A stretch of 64,000 bases of DNA from Umezawaea tangerina (GCF_003002815.1 NZ_PVTF01000007.1:124001-188000); one strand, 5' to 3'. Positions 15,752 through 25,365 are shown, counted from the stretch's first letter. Made by a program: numbers and translations. The notes: a model not told the origin generated them from the sequence alone.

Positions 15752-17124
15752 GAGCGGCCTCGGGGGAGTCGGACGGTGAACCGGGCGCCGCCGCCGGGGG
15801 AGTTGTCGGCCGCCAGCGACCCGCCGTGCAGGTGCGCGTTCTCCCAGGCGATGGCCAGCCCGAGCCCGCTGCCCTCGGACCGGGCACGCGCGGAGTCGGC
15901 TTTGTAGAAGCGCTCGAACACGTGCGGCAGCACCTCCTCCGGCAGTCCGGTACCGGCGTCGGTGACCGTGATGACCACCTCGGGGCCCACGGCGACCAGG
16001 TCGACGGTCACCGGCGCGTCGCCGTGCCGCAGCGCGTTGCCGACGAGGTTGGCCACGACCACGTCCAGCCTGCGCCGGTCCACCGGGGCCACGACCTCGG
16101 CGGGCAGGGTGGTCTCGACGCGGCCGGTCCAGCCGCGGGCGTGCAGCGTCGAGGCGATCATCTCGCCGATGTCGGCCGACTCCGGTCGCAGCGAGGCGAC
16201 CCCGGCGTCGAACCGCGAGATCTCCACCAGGTCCTCCACCAGCCGCCGCAGCCTGCGCGTCTCGCCGCTGACCATCCCGGCGGCGGTCGCGGCGTCCCCG
16301 GTCAGCTCCAGCGCCTCGTCGTCGAGGACCTCGGCGACGGCGGTCATCGCGGTCAGCGGGGTGCGCAGCTCGTGGGAGACGTCGGCGACGAACCGGCGCG
16401 CGTTCTCCTCCATCCGGCGCAGCTCGGCCACGGTGCGCTCCAGCTCGGCCGTCATGGTGTTGAACGACCGCGCCAGGTCGGTGAGCTCGTCGGAGCCGCG
16501 CACGACAGACCGGGTGTCGAGGTGGCCGCCGGTGACCCGCAGGGCGGCCGCCCGCAGGTCCCGGACCGGGCGCAGCACACCCCGCGCGGCGATGAGCGCC
16601 AGCAGGACCGCGGGCAGCAGCGCCAGCAGGATCACCATCCGCGCCAACGCCGGCAGCTCGTTGATGGTGCCCTGCTGCACCGTCAGGCCCTGGGCCCGGT
16701 ACAGCTCGATGCCGGTGCTGCGGCCCGTCGAGGCGCGCAGCGCGGTCCCGACGAAGGCGTAGGGGAGACCGGCCAGCTCGGCGCGCTGGACCACCACCGA
16801 CCTCCCGGCGTGGACGGTGCCGCGCAGGTGGTCGGGGACGTCCTCGAGCCGGATGCCGTTCCCGTTGGCGTGCAGGTTCCCGAACACCACCACCGCGTTG
16901 TACCGCAACGCCAACGTGTCCAGCTCGGCGCGGGTCGGCGGGTGGGCGGGCGTGGTCTGCCGGGACACGTCGGCCCGCAGCTGCTCCACCATCGCGTCCT
17001 GCGCGCTCTGCAGCACGAGGTCGCGCACCATCAGGTAGCTCACCGCGGCCACGCCCAGTCCGGTCAGGACGGACACCACGGCGAACGCGACGACGAGCCG
17101 CGAACGGAGCCCCAGCGCCCTCAC
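15748..17124 (-). CDS. Membrane sensor histidine kinase
   Basis: 458-residue sensor kinase. Two membrane segments (about 10-30 and 160-182) bracket an extracytoplasmic domain of about 130 residues; HAMP follows (RGVLRPVRDLRAAALRVTGGHL), then HisKA with His251 in VSHELRTPLTAM, then a HATPase with N-box NLVGNALRHGD, DAGTGLP and GSGLGLAI. It phosphorylates the upstream response regulator, whose stop overlaps its GTG start (GTGA). The overall order resembles MtrAB-LpqB with its lipoprotein, but the sensor domain gives no ligand. Confidence 0.95.
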   Translation of the reverse strand: MRALGLRSRLVVAFAVVSVLTGLGVAAVSYLMVRDLVLQSAQDAMVEQLRADVSRQTTPAHPPTRAELDTLALRYNAVVVFGNLHANGNGIRLEDVPDHLRGTVHAGRSVVVQRAELAGLPYAFVGTALRASTGRSTGIELYRAQGLTVQQGTINELPALARMVILLALLPAVLLALIAARGVLRPVRDLRAAALRVTGGHLDTRSVVRGSDELTDLARSFNTMTAELERTVAELRRMEENARRFVADVSHELRTPLTAMTAVAEVLDDEALELTGDAATAAGMVSGETRRLRRLVEDLVEISRFDAGVASLRPESADIGEMIASTLHARGWTGRVETTLPAEVVAPVDRRRLDVVVANLVGNALRHGDAPVTVDLVAVGPEVVITVTDAGTGLPEEVLPHVFERFYKADSARARSEGSGLGLAIAWENAHLHGGSLAADNSPGGGARFTVRLPRGRS

Positions 17125-17798
17125 ACCGGACCGAACCGGTAGCCGAAGCCGCGCACGGTCCGCACGAACACCGGCGCGGACGGGACGTCCTCGACCTTGA
17201 GCCGCAGCCGCTGGACGCAGGCGTCGACCAGCCGCGAGTCGCCGAGGTAGTCGTGCTCCCACACCGACCGCAGCAGCTGCTCGCGCGACAGCACCTGCCC
17301 CGGCGACCCGGACAGCTCCAGCAGCAGCCGGAGCTCGGTGGGCGTCAGACCGACCTGGGTGCCGCCCTTGTGGACGGTCAGCGCGGCCCGGTCGATCACC
17401 AGGTCGCCGAACGCCGCCACGGTCCTGGTCGTGTCGCGTTCGCTGCGCCGGAGCACGGCGCGCAGCCGCGCGTCCAGGACCCTCGGCTCGACCGGCTTGA
17501 CCACGTAGTCGTCCGCGCCCGCCTCCAGTCCGCCGACCACGTCGAGGTCGTCGCCGCGGGCGGTGAGCATGACGACCGGGACGTCCCCCATGGCGCGCAC
17601 CCGTCTGCACACCTCGAAGCCGTCCATCCCCGGCAGCATCAGGTCGAGGACCACGATGTCCGGTGGCGCGTCGCGCAGCAGTGCCAGTCCGGCCTCGCCG
17701 CTGGCCGCCGACGCCATCACGTGTCCCTGGCGGCGCAAGGCGAACTCCAGGCTGTCCCGGACGGCGCGGTCGTCTTCGATCAGCAGAACTTTGGCCAC
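17121..17798 (-). CDS. OmpR-family response regulator
   Basis: 225-residue response regulator: receiver domain (1-115) with phospho-acceptor Asp52 in IVVLDLMLPGMDG and switch lysine in VVKPVE, then an OmpR/PhoB winged helix (about 130-225; LTPTELRLLLELSGSPGQVLSREQLLRSVW, VRTVRGFGYRF). Partner of the kinase encoded immediately downstream. Starts at GTG 17798 without a strong ribosome-binding site. It is divergent from an acyltransferase gene about 100 bases away, a plausible target. Confidence 0.95.
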   Translation of the reverse strand: MAKVLLIEDDRAVRDSLEFALRRQGHVMASAASGEAGLALLRDAPPDIVVLDLMLPGMDGFEVCRRVRAMGDVPVVMLTARGDDLDVVGGLEAGADDYVVKPVEPRVLDARLRAVLRRSERDTTRTVAAFGDLVIDRAALTVHKGGTQVGLTPTELRLLLELSGSPGQVLSREQLLRSVWEHDYLGDSRLVDACVQRLRLKVEDVPSAPVFVRTVRGFGYRFGPV

Positions 17799-17900
17799 GG
17801 TGGCGAGTATGGAGGGGGCGCCCCGCACCCGACGCGCGGGTGATCGGGTCTGTAGCGAAACCATGACACGACCCTGACGAGACCCGGACGTGCGCTGCCG

Positions 17901-19007
17901 ATGGTGGGCGCCATGCAGACGCTCACCCACGACGAGTTCCTTGCCGCACGGCGCTTTCCCGGTCTGGACGGCCTGCGCGCGGTGGCCGCGACGATGGTCG
18001 TGCTGTTCCACTTCGGCGGCCCGGAGGTCCTGCAGGGGTGGATCGGCGTGCACCTGTTCTTCGTGCTCTCCGGTTTCCTGATCACCACGTTGCTGCTGCG
18101 CGAGCACCAGCGCGCCGGGCGGGTGTCGCTGCCGGAGTTCTACCTGCGCCGCGCCTTCCGGATCCTGCCGGTGTACCTGGTGGTGCTCGTGCTGACGGTG
18201 ACCGGCTGCCTGCTGGCGGGCACGTTCGGCAGCAGCGGGATGGCGGCCTCGCTGCCGTTGCAGCTGACGTTCCTCAACGAGTTCACCCAGAACAACCCGT
18301 TCGGCCACTCCTGGACCCTGGGCACCGAGGAGAAGTTCTACCTGTGCTGGCCGCTGCTCGCGTTCGTGGGCGCGGTCTCGACGGCGCGCCGCCTGCTGGT
18401 CGCCGTCGCCGGTCTCGTCCTCGCGCTGGCGCTGCTGCCGGTCACCCTGCCGCAGTCGACTCCCAACTGGACGCTCGGCTACTTCTCCATCCTGGCCGGC
18501 TGCCTGCTGGCGGTCGTGATGCACCACCCGCGCGGCTTCGCGCTCGTGCGCCCGTTGACGCATCCCCTGGTGGCGCTGGGGATCGGCGTCGCCTTCGTCG
18601 GCGCGCACCTGTCGGTGGCCGCGTGCGCCGGGCTCCTCGGCGGGTGGCTGCACATGCCCGGCCACATCGCGGTGACCCCGGTGTACGCGGTGGCGGCGGC
18701 GTTCCTGCTGCCCGCGGTGCTCGCACGGGGACCGGTCCGGTGGGTGCTGTCCACCCGGCCGATGGCCTTCGTGGGCGCCCGGTCGTACTCGGTCTACCTG
18801 GTGCAGAACTTCGCCGGGCTGGCCGTCGCGCTGCTCCCGGTGGCCGGCGCGGCGCGGACCGCGCTGGTGTGCGCGGTCGCGCTGGCCATGGCGCACCTGG
18901 CGCACCGGCTGGTGGAGCAGCCGATGATCGCCGTCGGCCGCGGTCTCGTGGAGCGCAGGCGACTCCGGCTCGCGGGCACCCCGCGGGACGAACTGGTCGG
19001 CGCCTGA
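17901..19007 (+). CDS. Acyltransferase-3 family membrane protein (OafA/YrhL-like)
   Basis: 368-residue integral membrane acyltransferase with about ten hydrophobic segments. The family start FPGLDGLRAVAATMVVLFHF contains the conserved His; FFVLSGFLIT, FYLRRAFRILPVY and HSWTLGTEEKFYLCWPLL are the other signature blocks. It transfers acyl groups to cell-surface glycans, lipids or natural products. It sits opposite the two-component operon above. Start may be ATG 17901 or ATG 17913. Confidence 0.93.
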   Translation: MVGAMQTLTHDEFLAARRFPGLDGLRAVAATMVVLFHFGGPEVLQGWIGVHLFFVLSGFLITTLLLREHQRAGRVSLPEFYLRRAFRILPVYLVVLVLTVTGCLLAGTFGSSGMAASLPLQLTFLNEFTQNNPFGHSWTLGTEEKFYLCWPLLAFVGAVSTARRLLVAVAGLVLALALLPVTLPQSTPNWTLGYFSILAGCLLAVVMHHPRGFALVRPLTHPLVALGIGVAFVGAHLSVAACAGLLGGWLHMPGHIAVTPVYAVAAAFLLPAVLARGPVRWVLSTRPMAFVGARSYSVYLVQNFAGLAVALLPVAGAARTALVCAVALAMAHLAHRLVEQPMIAVGRGLVERRRLRLAGTPRDELVGA

Positions 19008-19020
19008 GCCGGGTACCGCG

Positions 19021-19050
19021 GCCGACCGCGTCGGCAGGCTCGGGCGAGCC
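19021..19050. terminator. Tandem small hairpins between convergent genes
   Basis: GCCGAC-CGC-GTCGGC (19021-19035) is followed directly by GGCTC-GGGC-GAGCC (19037-19050). Both are short, but they fill the 48-base gap between the convergent acyltransferase and SARP genes and may act as a terminator. Confidence 0.45.
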
Positions 19051-19055
19051 GGCCG

Positions 19056-22000
19056 TCACCCCTCGGTGGTGCCGTACCCCGCCGAGGTCGGGTCGACCGC
19101 GGTCACGGCCGACCTCGCGTCCAGCTCCCAGCCCTTCGCGTACGCCGCGGCGAACTCCTGCTCGCCCAGCGCGGCCCGGCCGCGGCGGCTGAGGTCGCGG
19201 ACCTGTCCGTCGGTGCGGTCGTGGGTGCCGCGCAGCCGGGAGGCGGCGCCGAGCAGGACGGCTGCTTCGTGGTGCCTGCCGGACGCCTCGGCGAGCGCGG
19301 CCGCCGTGACCGCCACCGGGGCCAGGACCGGCAGCTCACGGGTCGCCAGCGCGGCCGTGTACGCCTCCCGCAGGGCCCTGTCCGCGCCGGCCAGGTCGCC
19401 CAGCGCCAAGCGGAGCGCGGCCCGCGTGCCGCAGACCAGTGACCGGGTGTGGACCCCGGTGTCGCCGTGCGGGCCCCGTTCGGCGGCGTCGAGCAGTTCG
19501 CCCGCCCTCGCCAGGTCGCCGAGCCGCACCCGCAGGTCGGCCTCCCGCGCGTCGACGACGACCAGCATCTCCGCCGAGGACGCCCGCCGCCTGGCCGCGT
19601 CGACCAGCGCCAGCGCCAGGTCGGTGTCGCCGCGCCGCACGTGCACGTCGACCCAGCGCAGGTCGCTGTAGAGCTGGTCGCCGAGGCTGAGCGAGCCGAA
19701 CTCGCCCGCCAGTGCCCTGGCCTCGCGCAGGTCGGCCAACGCGCCGTCGAGGTCGTCGTAGCGCCGCAGCTGGGCCCGCATCGGCAGCACGGCCGACTGG
19801 CCCCAGCGGTCGCCGACCCGCCGGAAGCAGGCCAGTGCCGCCGTCACGTGGACGCGCGTCCGGTCGAGGTCGCCGGAGCCCTCGGCGATCTCGGCCAGGA
19901 ACAGGTGCGCCAGGCCTGCCAGCCACTCGTCGTCGCCGTCGGCCAGGCGCCGGAAGGTCGCGAGCGCGGCGTCCGGGTCCAGCAGGAAGAGCAGGATCGG
20001 GCCGAACACCCGGTAGTGGCCGGGCAGGTCCCGGTGCGCGAGCAGCCGGTCGGCCAGCCCGCGCATCTCCGCCCGGTCGTCGCCGGTGTCCCCCGGAGTG
20101 GTCCCGGTGGTGGTCCCGGACAGGGCGTCGGCGCGGTTGAGCAGGTGGACGGCTCGGGCGCAGTCGCGTTCCGGGCTCGGCGCGCCGCCGGGTACCGCCA
20201 GCGCCTCGCCCAGCCAGAAGGCGCCGTCGGAGTGGCGGCCGAACATCTGCCAGTACCAGGTCAGCGACAACGCCAGCGCCGTCGCGCCCGCGGCGTCGTG
20301 GGTGGCGCACAGGTGGCGCAGGGCGGCGAGCGTGTTGTCGTACTCGGCGCCGATGACCCGCATGGCCGCCAGCTGGTCCGGTCCGCGCAACCGCGGGTCG
20401 TGGTGGGCCATCAGCGCGGCGGCGTGCGCGGCGGCCAGGTCGCGGGTCGGGCCGAGGTCGCCCGCCTCGGCGAGGCGTTCGGTGCCGTACTCGCGGATGG
20501 TCTCCAGCATCCGGTGGCGGCCGGGCGCGAGCTGCACCAGCGACCGGTCGACGAGGGCGGCGAGCAGGTCGGGGATCGCGGCGGCGGGCACGGCGGTGCC
20601 CGCGCAGACCGCGGCGGCCGAGGCGGTCGTGACGCCGCCGGGCAGGATCGAGATCCGTTGCGCCACCGTGCGTTCGTGCTCGTCGAGCAGCTCCCAGCTC
20701 CAGGCGATGACGGCGCGCAGGGTGCGGTGGCGGGGGAGCGCGGTGCGGCTTCCGGTGGTGAGCAGGCGGAAGCGGTCGGACAGTCCGTCGGCCAGTTCGG
20801 GCAGGGACAGGGTGCGCAGGCGGGCGGCGGCGAGTTCGAGGGCCAGGGGCATCCCGTCCAGGCCGCGCACCACGCGCAGGACGTCGGGCAGGGTCGTGGC
20901 GTCCACGGTGAAACCGGGGCGCACGGCGGCGGCCCGTTCGGTGAACAGGCGCACCGACGCCGCCTTGCGCGCCTGTTCGACGTCGTCGTCCGGGTCGGGC
21001 AGGGCGAGCGGGCCCAGCGGCACGAGGGCTTCGCCGTCCACGGCCAGGGGTTCACGGCTGGTGGCGAGCACGCGCAACGAGGGGCAGCGGGTGAGCAGCC
21101 CGGTGAGCAGGTGGGCCACGGCGTCGACCAGGTGCTCGCAGTTGTCCACCAGCAGCAGGCTTTCCCGGCCGCCGAGCTCGCCGACGAGGACGTCGAGCCC
21201 GTCACCCCCGTGGTGCCCGCGGGCGTCGAGCATCGCGCCGCCGCGCAGCCCGATCCCGGCGAGCACGGCCGTGGCGATCTTCGACGGCTCGGTGACGGAC
21301 GCGAGGTCGACCATCCAGGCGCCGTCGCGGTACTCGTGGTGGTGCCGCCGCGCGGCCTCCAGGGCGAGGCGGGTCTTCCCGGCCCCGCCTGGGCCGAGCA
21401 CGGTGACCAGGCGCCCGGAGCCGAGCAGCGCGGTGATCCTGGCCAGGTCGTCGTCACGGCCGATGAAACTGGTCAGTGGCGCGGGCAGCGCGCTCGGCCC
21501 GCCGGGGCCGGTGTCCGGTGCCGGGACACGTCCTCCGGGGCGCAGCAGGCGCAGGTGGCGTTCCCGCAGGGCCGTGCCGGGGTCGACGCCGAGGACGTCG
21601 GCCAGGTTCCCGCGGACCCGCTCGTAGACGGCCAGGGCCTCTGCTTGGCGGCCCTGCGCGGCGAGCGCGTCCATCAGCAGCGCGGCCGCCCGCTCGTGGA
21701 CCTGCTGCTCGGCGGGCAGCGCGCCGAGCCGGGCGGCGGCCAGGTCGGCCCGCCCCGACGACAGCTCGGCGTCGGCGAGGTCGACGACCGCCTCGACCGA
21801 CACCCGCGCCAACCGGGTCGCGGCCGCCGGGGCCGCCGCGGCGACCACCGCGGGCTCGACGCCGGGGTGGTCACCCCACAACGCCACGGCCTCGGCGAGC
21901 GCGGCGCCCGCGGCGGCCGGGTCACCCGCCCGCAGGGCGTCCCGACCGGCGGCGGTGAGCCGTTCGAAGCGCAGCGCGTCCACGTCGGCGGCGTCCACGG

Positions 22001-22295
22001 CCAGCCGGTACCCGCCCGCGGTCCTCGCGACGACGTCGGAGGCCGGGTCGGTCGGAGCCAGGGCGCGGCGCAGCCGGGAGACGAGGGTCTGCAGGGCGGC
22101 CGCGGTGCCGGCGGGCGGCTCCTCGGCCCAGACCGCGTCCACCAGCACGTCCTGCTCGACCGCGCGGCCACCGGCCAGCGCCAGCCGCACGAGCAGGCCC
22201 CGCAACCGCGCGCCGGGGACGGGCAGGTCGACGTCACCGCGCGACACCCGGAAGGCGCCGAGCAGCGTGACGCGAAGTCGTGCGCCCTCGTCCAT
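19056..22295 (-). CDS. SARP/AfsR-family transcriptional regulator with NB-ARC ATPase
   Basis: 1079-residue regulator of the large SARP class. An OmpR-like winged helix (about 1-90; LRVTLLGAFRVSRGDVDLPVPGARLRGLLVRL) is followed by a bacterial transcriptional activation domain (about 95-245), an NB-ARC/AAA ATPase with Walker A GPGGAGKTR at 301-309 and Walker B LLLVDNCEH, and a long C-terminal helical repeat region resembling TPRs. SARPs usually activate secondary-metabolite genes, but no biosynthetic cluster lies in this window; the divergent SGNH hydrolase/DUF998 genes are the nearest candidate targets. ATG 22295 is chosen because the winged helix follows at once; the ribosome-binding site is poor. 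Confidence 0.9.
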   Translation of the reverse strand: MDEGARLRVTLLGAFRVSRGDVDLPVPGARLRGLLVRLALAGGRAVEQDVLVDAVWAEEPPAGTAAALQTLVSRLRRALAPTDPASDVVARTAGGYRLAVDAADVDALRFERLTAAGRDALRAGDPAAAGAALAEAVALWGDHPGVEPAVVAAAAPAAATRLARVSVEAVVDLADAELSSGRADLAAARLGALPAEQQVHERAAALLMDALAAQGRQAEALAVYERVRGNLADVLGVDPGTALRERHLRLLRPGGRVPAPDTGPGGPSALPAPLTSFIGRDDDLARITALLGSGRLVTVLGPGGAGKTRLALEAARRHHHEYRDGAWMVDLASVTEPSKIATAVLAGIGLRGGAMLDARGHHGGDGLDVLVGELGGRESLLLVDNCEHLVDAVAHLLTGLLTRCPSLRVLATSREPLAVDGEALVPLGPLALPDPDDDVEQARKAASVRLFTERAAAVRPGFTVDATTLPDVLRVVRGLDGMPLALELAAARLRTLSLPELADGLSDRFRLLTTGSRTALPRHRTLRAVIAWSWELLDEHERTVAQRISILPGGVTTASAAAVCAGTAVPAAAIPDLLAALVDRSLVQLAPGRHRMLETIREYGTERLAEAGDLGPTRDLAAAHAAALMAHHDPRLRGPDQLAAMRVIGAEYDNTLAALRHLCATHDAAGATALALSLTWYWQMFGRHSDGAFWLGEALAVPGGAPSPERDCARAVHLLNRADALSGTTTGTTPGDTGDDRAEMRGLADRLLAHRDLPGHYRVFGPILLFLLDPDAALATFRRLADGDDEWLAGLAHLFLAEIAEGSGDLDRTRVHVTAALACFRRVGDRWGQSAVLPMRAQLRRYDDLDGALADLREARALAGEFGSLSLGDQLYSDLRWVDVHVRRGDTDLALALVDAARRRASSAEMLVVVDAREADLRVRLGDLARAGELLDAAERGPHGDTGVHTRSLVCGTRAALRLALGDLAGADRALREAYTAALATRELPVLAPVAVTAAALAEASGRHHEAAVLLGAASRLRGTHDRTDGQVRDLSRRGRAALGEQEFAAAYAKGWELDARSAVTAVDPTSAGYGTTEG

Positions 22296-22423
22296 CCCCA
22301 GATCTTCGCGCTCCGGCCCGCGAGACCCCGGACCAGGTCGTGTCAGCGCGGTGTCCGTCCCGTGTGAGCGACCCGCCGCAGTCTTCGCCCGTCGCACCGA
22401 CACCACGGACAACGGAGGCACGG

Positions 22424-23614
22424 ATGACCACGAAGAACACGGCGGGCTGGGTCCGCAGCTGGGGCGCCTCGCCCCAGTCGGCGCACGACGGCATCGGCTC
22501 CCTCGAGGGCTACCCGCCGCTCGCCGACGTGACCCTGCGCCAGGTGGTGCGCCTGAGCGGCGGTGGGAGCCGGGTGCGCGTCCGGCTCACCAACGAGTTC
22601 GGGACCGCGCCCCTCACCGTCGGCGCGGCGCGGGTCGGCCTCGCGCTGCCCGGCGGCGGGGTGCGGCCGGGCAGCGAGCGCGTGCTGACCTTCGCGGGGG
22701 CGCCGGGCGCCACCGTCCCGGTCGGCGCGCCGCTGCTGAGCGACCCGGTCGACCTGCCCGTTCCCGCGCTGGCCAAGCTGTCGGTCAGCCTGCACGTGCC
22801 GGGGCGGGTGGAGACCTGCACCTGCCACGACCCGGCGCTGGAGACCGGCTGGACGATCCCCGGCGACGCGGTCGCCGCCCCCGCCCTGCCGGAGGGCGCC
22901 CTGGTCCTGCCGGTGCGGGCGCTGATCTCCGCCGTCGACGTGCTCCCCGACGTCCCGGCCGGTGCCGTCGTCGTGGTCGGCGACTCCCGCACCGACGGCG
23001 CCGGGTCAACCCCGGACACCAACCACAGCTGGCCCGAGCTGCTGGCCGCGCGCCTGGTCGAGCGGGGGATGGCCAACAGCTACGTGTCCAACCAGGGCAT
23101 CAGCGGCAACCGGATGCTCCACGACGGCATCGGGGTCGGCGCGCTGGCCCGCTTCGACCGCGACGTGCTCGCCACACCCGGCCTCGGCCGCGTGGTGCTC
23201 TCGGTGGGCGGCAACGACCTCCTCATCTCCGCCGTCCCGCACGACGGCCCCCTCGCCGACTTCCTGAAGATGTTCCCCGGCGACCCGGTCACGACCGACG
23301 ACGTCATCGCGGGCCACCTCCAGCTGGTCGCCAGGGCGCGCGACCGCGGCGTCCTGGTCTACGCCACCACGATCGCGCCCTTCGAGGGTGCGGACCTCTA
23401 CACGCCGGAGGGCGAGGACGCCCGTCGGACCGTCAACGAGTGGATCCGCACCAGCGGCGCCTTCGACGCGGTCCTGGACTTCGACGCCGTCTGGCGCGAC
23501 CCGGCCCACCCCGGCCGGATCAGGGACGACCTCCACGCGGGCGACCACCTGCACGGCAACGACGCGGGCTACCGGGCCCTCGCCGACTCCGTCGACCTGT
23601 CGCTGTTCGCCTGA
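22424..23614 (+). CDS. SGNH/GDSL-type esterase or lipase
   Basis: 396-residue SGNH hydrolase. Block I is GDSRTDG with nucleophile Ser188, block II SGNRM, block III GGND, and block V D374-H-L-H377. An N-terminal beta-rich domain of about 170 residues (GWVRSWGASPQSA, VRVRLTNEFGTAPLTVGAARVGLA) matches the actinobacterial two-domain SGNH esterases. There is no signal peptide, so it may be cytoplasmic or exported atypically. It hydrolyses an ester of unknown identity. ATG 22424 has GGAGG five bases upstream. The next gene begins 35 bases downstream on the same strand. Confidence 0.92.
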   Translation: MTTKNTAGWVRSWGASPQSAHDGIGSLEGYPPLADVTLRQVVRLSGGGSRVRVRLTNEFGTAPLTVGAARVGLALPGGGVRPGSERVLTFAGAPGATVPVGAPLLSDPVDLPVPALAKLSVSLHVPGRVETCTCHDPALETGWTIPGDAVAAPALPEGALVLPVRALISAVDVLPDVPAGAVVVVGDSRTDGAGSTPDTNHSWPELLAARLVERGMANSYVSNQGISGNRMLHDGIGVGALARFDRDVLATPGLGRVVLSVGGNDLLISAVPHDGPLADFLKMFPGDPVTTDDVIAGHLQLVARARDRGVLVYATTIAPFEGADLYTPEGEDARRTVNEWIRTSGAFDAVLDFDAVWRDPAHPGRIRDDLHAGDHLHGNDAGYRALADSVDLSLFA

Positions 23615-23649
23615 GCCACCCGTGGACCACTGACCCCGAAGGGGAGACC

Positions 23650-24333
23650 GTGCACGACACCACGTCCGAGACAGCCGTCCACCGACCGGCCACGACCCCG
23701 CGCAACCGCAAGGCGGGGGCGGCGCTCATGGCCAGCGGCGTCGTCTACCTGACCGCCGAGTTCATCGCCGCGGCGGCCTGGTCGGACCCGCCCTACAGCT
23801 ACACCCACCACTTCATCAGCAACCTAGGGGTCCGCGGTCCGACGACCGCGTTCGGCCAGTTCATGCGCTCGCCGCTGTTCTGGGTGATGAACTCCGGCTT
23901 CGTCCTGTTCGGACTCGTCGCGCTGACCGCGGTCCTGCTGCTGCGGGGACTTCCCGGTCGACGTCGCGGCGTCGTGCTCGCACTGGGCGTGCTGCTGGCG
24001 ACCGGTGCCGTCGTGCTCGGCTTCTTCCCCGGATCCGGGGACACGGCCGAGAACGGCTCGACCGACTTCCACAGCCTGGGCGCCCTCCTGGCGTTCGTCA
24101 GCGGCAACGTGCTCGCCATCGTCCTGGGCAGGGCGCACCGGACCCTCGGGCTCTCCCGCGGGCTGGGCAGGGGCCTGGTGGTGGCTGGCATCTACGGCCT
24201 GGTGTCCATCCCGGCCTACCTGTCCGTCGCCTCCTCAGAGGCCGGGATCCTCATCGGCCTCGTCGAACGCGGCATCGTCTACCCGTTCCTGATCGGCTTC
24301 ATCGTCCTGGGAGCGGCGCTGCGCAAGGGCTGA
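23650..24333 (+). CDS. DUF998 membrane protein
   Basis: 227-residue integral membrane protein of the DUF998 family with six to seven hydrophobic helices. Family features are visible: YTHHFISNLGVRGPTTAFGQFMRSPLFWVMNSGFVLFG and FFPGSGDTAENGSTDFHSLGALLAF. Function of the family is unknown. Starts at GTG 23650 behind GGGGAG; close spacing suggests cotranscription with the SGNH hydrolase. Confidence 0.85.
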   Translation: MHDTTSETAVHRPATTPRNRKAGAALMASGVVYLTAEFIAAAAWSDPPYSYTHHFISNLGVRGPTTAFGQFMRSPLFWVMNSGFVLFGLVALTAVLLLRGLPGRRRGVVLALGVLLATGAVVLGFFPGSGDTAENGSTDFHSLGALLAFVSGNVLAIVLGRAHRTLGLSRGLGRGLVVAGIYGLVSIPAYLSVASSEAGILIGLVERGIVYPFLIGFIVLGAALRKG

Positions 24334-24337
24334 GCCG

Positions 24338-25288
24338 TCACGAGGCCGACCCCTCCCCGCTCGGACAGGTCCGGCCGCCGACGGGGTCGGTCTCGGCGAG
24401 GGTGGTGAGGGCGTCGCGCAGCCAGCGGTGGCCCGCGTCGGACTCGGTGCGCGGTGTCCACACCATGATCTCGGTGATCGGGTGCAGGTCGGGGATCGGC
24501 GGGTCGAGCAGGCGGATGCCCGCGGCGTCGGCGATCAGCCTGGCGAGCCGTTCGTGGACCAGCGCGATGAGGCGGGTGTCGCGGATCAGGAACGGGGCGA
24601 CCCCCAGCCCCGTGGTGATCCCGACGTTGCGGGGGATGCCGAGGAAGTCCAGCTGCTTGTCGGCGAGCGAGCGCCGGCGGCCGGAGGAGGCGGCCAGGTA
24701 CGGGAGCGTGCTGAACTGCTCCAGCGTGATCCGGTCGCCGATCTCCGGGTGGTTGCGGTCGGCCGCGACCACGTACCGGTCGTGGAAGAGCGTGCGGTGC
24801 GGGAACGAGGCGTGCTCCTGGAGCTCCTCGCGCGGGATGACCAGGAGGTCGGCCTGGTGGCGGCGCAGCCGGTCCACGGCGTCGTCGCCCATCGGCTGGA
24901 CGGTCAGGTGGATGCCCGGCGCCGCGGTGGCCAGGCCCGCGATGAACGGCTGGAGGAACGTCATCGTGAGGTAGTCGTTCGCGATCACGGAGAAGGAGCG
25001 CACGGCCGTGGCCGGGTCGAACGAGTCCTGGGGCTCCAGCACGGCCTCGACGCTGGTCAGCAGGTCGTGGACGGGGGTCGCCAGCGACTCGGCGAGCGGG
25101 GTGGGCACCGAGCCCCGCCCGTCGCGCACCAGGATCGGGTCGTCGAACAGCTTGCGCAGCCTGGCGAGCGTCGCGCTCATCGAGGACTGCCCGATGGAGA
25201 GCCGCCGCGCCGCACGGGTCACGCTCCGCTCCGTCATCAGCATGTCGAACGCGACGAGCAGGTTGAGGTCCACGCGCCTGAGGTCCAC
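24338..25288 (-). CDS. LysR-family regulator (NodD-like)
   Basis: 316-residue LysR-type regulator. The DNA-binding domain (about 5-65) reads VDLNLLVAFDMLMTERSVTRAARRLSIGQSSMSATLARLRKLFDDPILVR, the variant typical of the NodD/PadR-like branch. A two-lobed PBP2 effector domain follows (about 95-300). It lies divergent from the aldehyde oxidoreductase operon, with an ATCGAT inverted repeat just upstream of its start, so it probably regulates paoABC in response to an aromatic or aldehyde ligand (inference from arrangement). GTG 25288 is used; GTG 25273 is an alternative. Confidence 0.9.
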   Translation of the reverse strand: MDLRRVDLNLLVAFDMLMTERSVTRAARRLSIGQSSMSATLARLRKLFDDPILVRDGRGSVPTPLAESLATPVHDLLTSVEAVLEPQDSFDPATAVRSFSVIANDYLTMTFLQPFIAGLATAAPGIHLTVQPMGDDAVDRLRRHQADLLVIPREELQEHASFPHRTLFHDRYVVAADRNHPEIGDRITLEQFSTLPYLAASSGRRRSLADKQLDFLGIPRNVGITTGLGVAPFLIRDTRLIALVHERLARLIADAAGIRLLDPPIPDLHPITEIMVWTPRTESDAGHRWLRDALTTLAETDPVGGRTCPSGEGSAS

Positions 25289-25296
25289 CCGCCCAG

Positions 25297-25317
25297 GGTA
25301 TCGATCCCATCGATGCC
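25297..25317. promoter_or_regulatory. Candidate LysR box
   Basis: The interrupted palindrome GG-N-ATCGAT-CCC-ATCGAT-N-CC (25297-25317) lies nine bases upstream of the LysR start and about 20 bases upstream of the paoA -35 box. Position and symmetry fit a LysR autoregulatory and activator site. Confidence 0.55.
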
Positions 25318-25336
25318 GGTCATCGTCAGAGATCGT

Positions 25337-25365
25337 TTGTGCCGGGTGGTCGCCGTTCCTACAGT
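25337..25365 (+). promoter_or_regulatory. Putative sigma-70-type promoter of paoABC
   Basis: TTGTGC (25337-25342) and TACAGT (25360-25365) are separated by 17 bases, a good match to the housekeeping promoter pattern. About 70 bases of leader would precede paoA. Confidence 0.55.

Noticed and set aside
19056-24333. SARP regulator as the pathway activator of a natural-product cluster
   Set aside because: No polyketide, peptide-synthetase, terpene or tailoring gene cluster lies within the window; nearby genes are a hydrolase and a DUF998 protein.
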